Source: Chloroflexota bacterium (GTDB lineage: Bacteria > Chloroflexota > Anaerolineae > UBA2200 > JACIWT01). Taken from it: DNA of 64,000 bases. The translations under genes and the position numbers were made by a program. The DNA is taken from the NCBI GenBank assembly GCA_014360825.1, contig JACIWT010000004.1:124001-188000 (forward strand). The letters are read 5' to 3'. Positions 58,983 to 64,000 of this stretch are shown one piece after another. Each line of letters begins with the position of its first letter. The stretch's first letter is position 1. Below the pieces are notes generated by a model, which worked only from the letters and a program-made list of their open reading frames with translations, ran no database searches and was not told the DNA's origin.

Positions 58983-59007
58983 CACAACACCCGCTGGCGT
59001 CTATAAT
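58979..59007 (+). promoter_or_regulatory. perfect consensus promoter of the yceD-rpmF-fab operon
   Basis: TTGACA (58979-58984) and TATAAT (59002-59007) are exactly 17 bases apart. The -35 box contains the stop codon of the coiled-coil gene. The leader of about 70 bases begins near 59014. Confidence 0.93.
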
Positions 59008-59086
59008 GTGCGCGATTCCGCGAACGATCCGCGGAGGCACAGGTGCCCGGAATACCGAATCCTGAGGGCACCAGAAGGTGTTTAAC

Positions 59087-59605
59087 ATGCAATATAATGT
59101 TTCACAACTGTTGAAGCAACCCACCGGCACGACGCGCCAATACCCAATCGAGGCGGATATCTCAGACCTTGACCCTGAACTCGAAGTGGCAGCACCGCTG
59201 GTGGGTTCGATTCGGTTGATACGCACTGCCAAAGGCATTCTCGTGACGGGAGGTCTGCATACGGAAGTTTGGGTAAACTGCCGACGCTGTCTGGAGCCCT
59301 TTCGCATTCCCGTTTCCATCACATTGGAGGAGGAATTCCGGCCCACAATAGATATCAACACTGGGGCCACTCTTCCCCTCCCTGATGATGACGAGGAGGC
59401 AACGCGCATTGATGCCCACCACACCCTTGATTTGCGAGAGGTGGTGCGTCAGAGCATCCTGTTGGCGTTACCACCGTTCCCTCTTTGCCGTGAGGATTGT
59501 AAGGGCCTCTGTCCGCAGTGCGGCGCTAACTTGAATACCGAGACCTGCAACTGCGAGAGTGATAGCGCTGATCTGCCATTATCGAAGTTGCGGGAATTGC
59601 TATAG
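59087..59605 (+). CDS. YceD/DUF177 family protein
   Basis: The 172-residue protein belongs to the YceD (DUF177) family implicated in ribosomal RNA accumulation and fatty-acid/ribosome gene context. Key parts are VNCRRCLEPFRIPV, a CxxC, and the C-terminal cysteine cluster CREDCKGLCPQCGANLN. The ATG at 59087 is preferred to GTG 59078 because AGAAGGTG lies about six bases before it. It precedes rpmF, the classic order. Its molecular activity is not known. Confidence 0.88.
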   Translation: MQYNVSQLLKQPTGTTRQYPIEADISDLDPELEVAAPLVGSIRLIRTAKGILVTGGLHTEVWVNCRRCLEPFRIPVSITLEEEFRPTIDINTGATLPLPDDDEEATRIDAHHTLDLREVVRQSILLALPPFPLCREDCKGLCPQCGANLNTETCNCESDSADLPLSKLRELL

Positions 59606-59633
59606 TCTATCAAGAAAGGAGTTTGTAAGCGAT

Positions 59634-59828
59634 ATGCCACCGTTACCGAAAAGAAGGATTTCTAAGGGTCGGCGAGATCGCCGTCGCAGCCACATGGCGT
59701 TGAAGGCCAGGCAAGTCATCCTTTGCCCTCAATGCCACGAACCGCGGCTCCCACATCACGCCTGTCCTTCCTGCGGCACCTACAAGGGTGTAGAAATCAT
59801 CGAGATCAAAACCAAGAAAAAGGCCTAA
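59634..59828 (+). CDS. rpmF: 50S ribosomal protein L32
   Basis: The 64-residue protein is L32: PPLPKRRISKGRRDRRRSHMAL at the start, then a zinc ribbon (CPQC ... CPSC) and a Lys-rich end. It lies between yceD and the fatty acid synthesis genes, the standard order. AAAGGAG is about 13 bases before the ATG, a little far but acceptable. Confidence 0.94.
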   Translation: MPPLPKRRISKGRRDRRRSHMALKARQVILCPQCHEPRLPHHACPSCGTYKGVEIIEIKTKKKA

Positions 59829-59902
59829 TGGTCTTGGAATGCCATTGGTCTGACTTTCGCTTTGCTATCGGCAGACATTGCCCAGCGTAGGTAAAGGAAG
59901 GG

Positions 59903-60853
59903 ATGATGATCAAGACAGTGCTTTGCGATCTGCTCGGAATAGAGCATCCTATCATCCAGGGAGGCATGGCCTGGGTCTCAACCCCCGAACTGGTTTCTGC
60001 TGTATCGGAGGCAGGTGGGCTTGGTATCATTGGTGCGGGCAACGCTCCGGCGCATCTGGTGAGGGATTGGATCCATCGCACCCGCGAGATGACGAGCAAA
60101 CCATTCGGGGTTAACATACCCCTCTTCACGCCAGAGTTGGACAGCGTCATGAGGGTATGTATCGAGGAAAAGGTGCCTGTGGTCGCCACTGGGGCGGGCA
60201 ACCCGGCCCCCTATATCCCGGCCCTGCGCCAGGCGGGCATCAAAGTTATCCCTGTGGTCGCCGGAGTCGCTCTGGCGAAGCGACTGGAGCGCGCCGGTGC
60301 CGATGCCATCGTGGCCGAGGGCATGGAAAGTGGCGGGCACATCGGAGATGTGTGCACCTTCCCGCTCGTGCCGCAAGTTGTGGACGCGGTCAAAGTCCCG
60401 GTCATTGCTGCAGGTGGCATAGGCGATGGCCGGGGCCTGGCGGCGGCCCTGGCCCTTGGCGCAGCCGGCATTCAAATGGGCACGCGCTTCATTTGCACCA
60501 CGGAGTGCGTGGTGCATGAGAACTACAAACAGATGATCATCCGCGCGGGCGACCGGGCTACCATCACGACTGGGGAAAGCGTTGGCCATGCCGTACGGGC
60601 TTTGCGCAACCCGATGACCCGTAAATTCGAGGAAATGGAGAAGAAAGGCGGCTTCACCGAAGCGGAACTGATAGAGTTCGGCACAGGCAAGTTGCGATTG
60701 GCTGTCGTGGAGGGAGATGTCGAAAACGGTTCCTTCATGGCCGGACAGATCGCGGGGATGATCCATGACGTGGTGCCCTGCCGAGAACTGATCGAACGCA
60801 TTGTGACAGAAGCCGAAGGGATTATCCGGCGGATGCCACATTTCATCCAATAG
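59903..60853 (+). CDS. fabK: enoyl-ACP reductase II (FabK type)
   Basis: FabK is an FMN enzyme that reduces trans-2-enoyl-ACP, the last step of the fatty acid elongation cycle. The 316-residue protein has LGIEHPIIQGGMAWVS, GIIGAGNA, VVATGAGNP, the FMN-phosphate region ESGGHIGD and AAGGIGDGRGLAAALALGAAG. It resembles nitronate monooxygenase, but the fabD-fabG context points to FabK. No FabI is nearby. ATG 59903 or the following ATG could be the start, both close to AAAGGAAGGG. Confidence 0.9.
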   Translation: MMIKTVLCDLLGIEHPIIQGGMAWVSTPELVSAVSEAGGLGIIGAGNAPAHLVRDWIHRTREMTSKPFGVNIPLFTPELDSVMRVCIEEKVPVVATGAGNPAPYIPALRQAGIKVIPVVAGVALAKRLERAGADAIVAEGMESGGHIGDVCTFPLVPQVVDAVKVPVIAAGGIGDGRGLAAALALGAAGIQMGTRFICTTECVVHENYKQMIIRAGDRATITTGESVGHAVRALRNPMTRKFEEMEKKGGFTEAELIEFGTGKLRLAVVEGDVENGSFMAGQIAGMIHDVVPCRELIERIVTEAEGIIRRMPHFIQ

Positions 60854-60862
60854 GAGCGTGGG

Positions 60863-61798
60863 GTGGATACAGCGTTCGTGTTTCCTGGCGGCGGTTCCCA
60901 ATTCGTGGGCATGGGTCGCGACTTGTATGCTGCCTATCCCGAGGCCAGGCGAACTTTCGAGGAGGCAGATGAGGCCCTTGGCTTTGCCCTCAGCACTCTC
61001 TGCTTCGAGGGGCCAGAGGAGGTCCTCACCGACACCCTCAACGCCCAGCCGGCTATTTTCACGGTCAGCATCGCCTGCCTGCGCGCATTGGAGGGCAGGC
61101 TGCCGTGGCAGCCCGCTTATGTCGCGGGTCACAGTTCGGGAGAATACGCCGCCTTAGTTGCCGCCGACGCCCTGGACTTTGCGGACGGCATTCGCCTGAT
61201 CCGCGAACGCGGGCGCGTGATGCAGGAAGCAGGAGAGAAAAATCCCGGCGGTATGGCTGCCATTATGGGCATCGCGGATGAGGTGCTGGATGACATCTGC
61301 CGCGAGTCCAGCCAGGAAACAGGCCAAGTGGTCCAGGTAGCGAATTACAACTCACCGGGACAGGTGGTTATCTCCGGGCACAAACAAGCGCTGCAGATGG
61401 CCATCGCTCGAGCCCGTGAGCGGGGAGCCAAGCGAGTGATAGAACTGGCGGTGACCGTTGCCTCGCACTCGCCGCTGATGGCCGAGGCCGCACGGGCTCT
61501 CGCTTTGGCAGTGGAGCGAACGCCCATCCACGCCGCCCGTGTACCCATTATCGGCAATGTTTCGGCCAGGCCAATCCGCCGAGCCGAGGAAATCCGCGCC
61601 GAATTGGTGGCCCAACTCACCTCCCCAGTGCGCTGGGTAGAGTCAGTGCACCATCTGGCACGACAAGGTGTGAAGCGTTTCGTGGAGTTCGGCCCAAAGA
61701 ATGTCCTCACCGGGTTGATCCGCCGCACTGAGGAAGGCGTGGAACTGGTAAACGTCGGCGATGCAGCCTCGGTGGCTGCCCTGCGAGGAGATGGATAA
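60863..61798 (+). CDS. fabD: malonyl-CoA:ACP transacylase
   Basis: FabD loads malonyl groups onto acyl carrier protein. The 311-residue protein has the [12 protein letters not shown] start, the active serine in [11 protein letters not shown], the histidine region [12 protein letters not shown] and the arginine-bearing [10 protein letters not shown]. It starts at GTG behind AGGAGC, nine bases after fabK. Length is normal. Confidence 0.94.
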   Translation: MDTAFVFPGGGSQFVGMGRDLYAAYPEARRTFEEADEALGFALSTLCFEGPEEVLTDTLNAQPAIFTVSIACLRALEGRLPWQPAYVAGHSSGEYAALVAADALDFADGIRLIRERGRVMQEAGEKNPGGMAAIMGIADEVLDDICRESSQETGQVVQVANYNSPGQVVISGHKQALQMAIARARERGAKRVIELAVTVASHSPLMAEAARALALAVERTPIHAARVPIIGNVSARPIRRAEEIRAELVAQLTSPVRWVESVHHLARQGVKRFVEFGPKNVLTGLIRRTEEGVELVNVGDAASVAALRGDG

Positions 61799-61807
61799 GG
61801 AGCAAGT

Positions 61808-62557
61808 ATGAGGTTCGAGGGACGGGTAGCTGTAGTCACAGGGGGCACTCGCGGCATCGGGCGCGCTATCTGCGAGCGTCTGGCTGCCGAGGGGGCCAAG
61901 GTGGTGGTCAACTATCGCGCCAGCGCCAAGGAGGCCGAGGAAGTCGTCGCCGCCATCAAGGCCAAGGGTGGTGAGGCAATGGCCGTCCAAGGCGACGTCA
62001 GCGATGCGGCTCAGGCGGAGGCTCTCATCCAGAAGGCGATCGAGTCGTATGGCAAGGTGGACATTCTGGTCAACAATGCCGGTACCACGCGCGACGCCCT
62101 GCTCATGCGCATGTCCGAAGAAGACTGGGACATCGTCCTGGATACCAACCTGAAGGGCACTTTTCACACCTGCCGCGCAGTCCAGCGCCACATGATGAAA
62201 AACCGCTACGGACGCATTGTGAACATCACATCGGTCGCTGGCTTGGCGGGTAACCCTGGGCAAGTCAACTACTGTGCAGCCAAGGCAGGCATCATTGGCC
62301 TCACCAAGGCGATCGCCAAGGAGTCCGGAGCACGCGGGGTCACGTGTAACGCCGTGGCACCGGGCTACGTGCCCACTGTGCTCACTTCCACTCTGCCACA
62401 GGAATACGTGGACCTGGCCATCAAGATGACGCCTTTGGGCCGGGCGGGCACACCGGAAGACATCGCTGCTGCCGTGGCGTTCCTGGCCTCCGACGAAGCC
62501 AGTTTCATCACCGGTCAAGTGCTCGCCGTAGATGGCGGCTTGTCCATGAGTGGCTGA
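61808..62557 (+). CDS. fabG: 3-oxoacyl-ACP reductase
   Basis: FabG reduces 3-ketoacyl-ACP with NADPH. The 249-residue short-chain dehydrogenase has [31 protein letters not shown], the serine in NITSVAG, the catalytic YCAAKAG, and the C-terminal [16 protein letters not shown]. The TRDALLMRM segment is specific to FabG. AAGGAGC precedes the ATG. acpP and fabF are not in the window; the run continues with an Asp23 protein. Confidence 0.96.
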   Translation: MRFEGRVAVVTGGTRGIGRAICERLAAEGAKVVVNYRASAKEAEEVVAAIKAKGGEAMAVQGDVSDAAQAEALIQKAIESYGKVDILVNNAGTTRDALLMRMSEEDWDIVLDTNLKGTFHTCRAVQRHMMKNRYGRIVNITSVAGLAGNPGQVNYCAAKAGIIGLTKAIAKESGARGVTCNAVAPGYVPTVLTSTLPQEYVDLAIKMTPLGRAGTPEDIAAAVAFLASDEASFITGQVLAVDGGLSMSG

Positions 62558-62612
62558 AACAGTCGCGGCTGGCGGATGTTCAGCGGGTCGCCCTTATAGG
62601 AGGGAACTCTTT

Positions 62613-62960
62613 ATGGAAGGTCAACCTGGTCGTGTTACCGTCGCTCCCAACGTCCTGGCCACCATCGCCCGGCTAACCACGCTCAGCGTGCCGGGCGTGG
62701 TGCGGATGAGCAAGGGTTTCATGCAAGGCGTGAAGGGTTTGCTGCGGCCGTACTTCAGCGAGGGAGTGTATCTGAGCGTCGAAGACAACGTTGTTTCCAT
62801 GGACCTTTACATTACCGTGCAACGCGACGTCAACATGTTGAAAGTCAGTCGCGAGATCCAGACCCAAGTGGCGCGCGCCATCCAGGACATCGTCGGGATG
62901 CCAGTGCGCGAGATCAACGTGCACATCGTGGACGTCGAGGAACCAGCGACGAAGAAGTGA
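62613..62960 (+). CDS. Asp23/Gls24 family protein, copy 2
   Basis: This 115-residue Asp23-family protein begins GQPGRVTVAPNVLATIARLTTL, with YLSVEDNVVSMDLYITVQRDVNM and PVREINVHIVDV. Its place just before nusB is the usual one for this family. It is clearly related to the gene at 51738 but more divergent at the N-terminal half. The ATG at 62613 follows AGGAGGG, so the longer frame from 62550 is not used. Confidence 0.92.
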   Translation: MEGQPGRVTVAPNVLATIARLTTLSVPGVVRMSKGFMQGVKGLLRPYFSEGVYLSVEDNVVSMDLYITVQRDVNMLKVSREIQTQVARAIQDIVGMPVREINVHIVDVEEPATKK

Positions 62961-62970
62961 GAGCAAGACC

Positions 62971-63426
62971 GTGAGGCCCCGACATCTGGCTCGTGTTACC
63001 GCTTTGCAGACGCTTTTCGAAGTGGATCTGGTAGGCCATGCCCCAGAGAAGGTGTTGGCTTATCTGACGGAAGAGGATGATCTCTCTGAGGCAGTGGTAG
63101 CGTTTGCCAGAAAACTGGTACAAGGGGTATTGGACCACCGCTCTGCACTGGATGCCATCATTGCCCGGGTGGCACCCAACTGGCCGGTGGAGCAATTGCC
63201 GGGCGTAGACCGTAACGTGTTGCGAATGGCCATATATGAAATGCTATCGGACAACGAGACGCCGGTTAAGGTGATCATCAATGAGGCTGTCGAACTGGCG
63301 AAAACGTTCGGGAGCGAGAGTTCGCGTCGGTTTGTAAACGGGGTCCTGGGGACGGTCGCGGCCCAGTCCGCTGACCTGACCGCCAAATATTTCCAACACG
63401 AGACCGCCTCCACTACCCAGTCTTGA
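62971..63426 (+). CDS. nusB: transcription antitermination factor NusB
   Basis: NusB binds boxA RNA with S10 to support rRNA transcription. The 151-residue helical protein has RHLARVTALQTLFEVDL, ARKLVQGVLDH, DRNVLRMAIYEML and VIINEAVELAKTFGSESSRRFVNGVLG, the family signature. It starts at GTG with a weak ribosome-binding site, ten bases after the Asp23 gene. Length is normal. Confidence 0.94.
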   Translation: MRPRHLARVTALQTLFEVDLVGHAPEKVLAYLTEEDDLSEAVVAFARKLVQGVLDHRSALDAIIARVAPNWPVEQLPGVDRNVLRMAIYEMLSDNETPVKVIINEAVELAKTFGSESSRRFVNGVLGTVAAQSADLTAKYFQHETASTTQS

Positions 63427-63435
63427 GAGGAAAAG

Positions 63436-63825
63436 ATGAATTTTCTGAACATTGGGCCGATGGAGGCCTTTGTCATCTTGATCATTGCTCTCATCGTTCT
63501 GGGGCCAGAGCGGCTACCCGAGGTAGCGCGCAGCCTGGGCAATGCGATGCGCCAATTACAGCAAGCGTCTTCAGAATTCACTTCGCAACTGATGCACGAG
63601 TTACAAGAAACGGAGAAAGAGGTTGCCCCACTCCAGGATGCCTCCCGCGCACTCGAGGGCCTGCAGGAAGATATACAGAGAACCACTGCCCTGCCAAACC
63701 TGCGGGAGGGAACGGAGAAAACGACAAAGGCAGGCCATCTCAGCGAGAGGCCAGGCGAGACCTCAGGGGAAGTCGCACCCGCTCGGAATGAGGAGGAAGC
63801 GGCGTGGCCAACGAGAGCCGGATGA
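63436..63825 (+). CDS. tatA: Tat translocase subunit TatA/TatB
   Basis: The 129-residue protein has one N-terminal membrane helix (NIGPMEAFVILIIALIVLG), the hinge PERLPEVARSLGNAMRQ and an amphipathic helix followed by a charged tail, the TatA/B pattern. The glutamate early in the helix (PMEAF) is more TatB-like, but the two cannot be told apart safely in this phylum. It overlaps tatC by 22 bp. It is the protein-export component of the twin-arginine pathway. Confidence 0.88.
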   Translation: MNFLNIGPMEAFVILIIALIVLGPERLPEVARSLGNAMRQLQQASSEFTSQLMHELQETEKEVAPLQDASRALEGLQEDIQRTTALPNLREGTEKTTKAGHLSERPGETSGEVAPARNEEEAAWPTRAG

Positions 63826-64000
63826 CCATCCTGGAGCATCTCTCTGAACTCCGGGCCCGGCTCATCATCTGTGTGGTGACATTGGTGCTAACTACATTTA
63901 TTAGTTTCGCTTTCACCGATCGGATATTACGTCTTCTCATCGCCCCGGCGGGCATCAAGCCCATCTTTCTTCGGCCCACCGAGATGTTCGTCACCTATTT
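63804..64000 (+). CDS. tatC: Tat translocase subunit TatC, 5' part only
   Basis: TatC is the receptor for twin-arginine signal peptides. The frame starts at GTG (63804) behind GAGGAGGAAG and gives about 65 codons to the window edge: MTILEHLSELRARLIICVV shows the conserved HLxELRxRL start and the first membrane helix, followed by LLIAPAGIKPIFLRPTEMFVTY. The 3' end lies outside the window. It overlaps the tatA gene by 22 bp, a tight coupling. Confidence 0.9.
   Translation, partial: MANESRMTILEHLSELRARLIICVVTLVLTTFISFAFTDRILRLLIAPAGIKPIFLRPTEMFVTY

Overview
The window is a compact, GC-rich bacterial chromosome segment that fits the Chloroflexota, probably an Anaerolineae-like lineage. This placement is an inference from gene families and gene order (a coaD - coiled-coil protein - YceD - rpmF - fabK - fabD - fabG - Asp23 - nusB - tat block, duplicated S41 proteases next to smpB, REP-type repeats and a Y1 transposase), not from a marker phylogeny. 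Sigma-70-type promoters with 17-bp spacers are unusually clear throughout. Many short overlaps of 4 bp mark operons. No tRNA, rRNA, CRISPR array, integrase or prophage was recognised.

Layout. 1-2.8 kb (minus): the start of smpB and two tandem S41 carboxy-terminal proteases. 3.2-7.2 kb (plus): a very large secreted nucleotidase with two complete metallophosphoesterase/5'-nucleotidase units. 7.4-11.3 kb (plus): gnd-glk-tkt, a sugar phosphate operon. 11.4-19 kb (plus): a regulated PTS operon (gatC, an unknown membrane protein, gatA, gatB, a SorC regulator), followed by E1 alpha, E1 beta and E2 of a 2-oxoacid dehydrogenase, and HPr. It links sugar import by phosphotransfer to acetyl-CoA formation; enzyme I and E3 are not in the window. 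19-21.4 kb (minus): a TPR lytic transglycosylase. 21.7-26.2 kb: truD (apparently leaderless), a membrane phosphoesterase with a damaged metal motif, a Nudix CoA pyrophosphatase on the other strand, a repeat-rich gap and two unknown genes. 26.2-28.5 kb (minus): a DksA/TraR zinc-finger protein, ribosomal protein S1, and upstream of S1 a structured RNA with its own promoter and terminator.

28.5-34.6 kb (minus): a maltose-type operon (binding lipoprotein, two permeases, a GH13 amylase, a LacI repressor) behind a consensus promoter with a perfect 21-bp operator. 34.8-39 kb: a metallo-beta-lactamase-fold hydrolase, a free-standing pyruvate kinase C-domain protein, a DUF559 nuclease-like protein, an Mrr-type restriction protein, a truncated gene and a REP-associated transposase: the most accessory part of the window. 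39-40 kb: cysK. 40-49.5 kb: ygfK-ssnA (minus strand) with three trailing genes, and divergently a small membrane protein and a yqeC-mocA fusion. Together they form the known accessory set of selenium-dependent molybdenum hydroxylases, although no hydroxylase is present here. 48.7-51.4 kb: a HAD phosphatase, rlmN and rpe (apparently leaderless).

51.4-64 kb: rpmB (minus), then a housekeeping series on the plus strand: an Asp23 protein, fakA with two DegV/FakB paralogues, recG, coaD, a coiled-coil protein, then from a perfect TTGACA-17-TATAAT promoter yceD, rpmF, fabK, fabD, fabG, a second Asp23 protein, nusB, tatA/B and the start of tatC. The best candidates for something undescribed are the RNA upstream of rpsA, the unknown protein inside the PTS operon with its tandem operator, the REP elements built into the transposase gene, and the two apparently leaderless genes.
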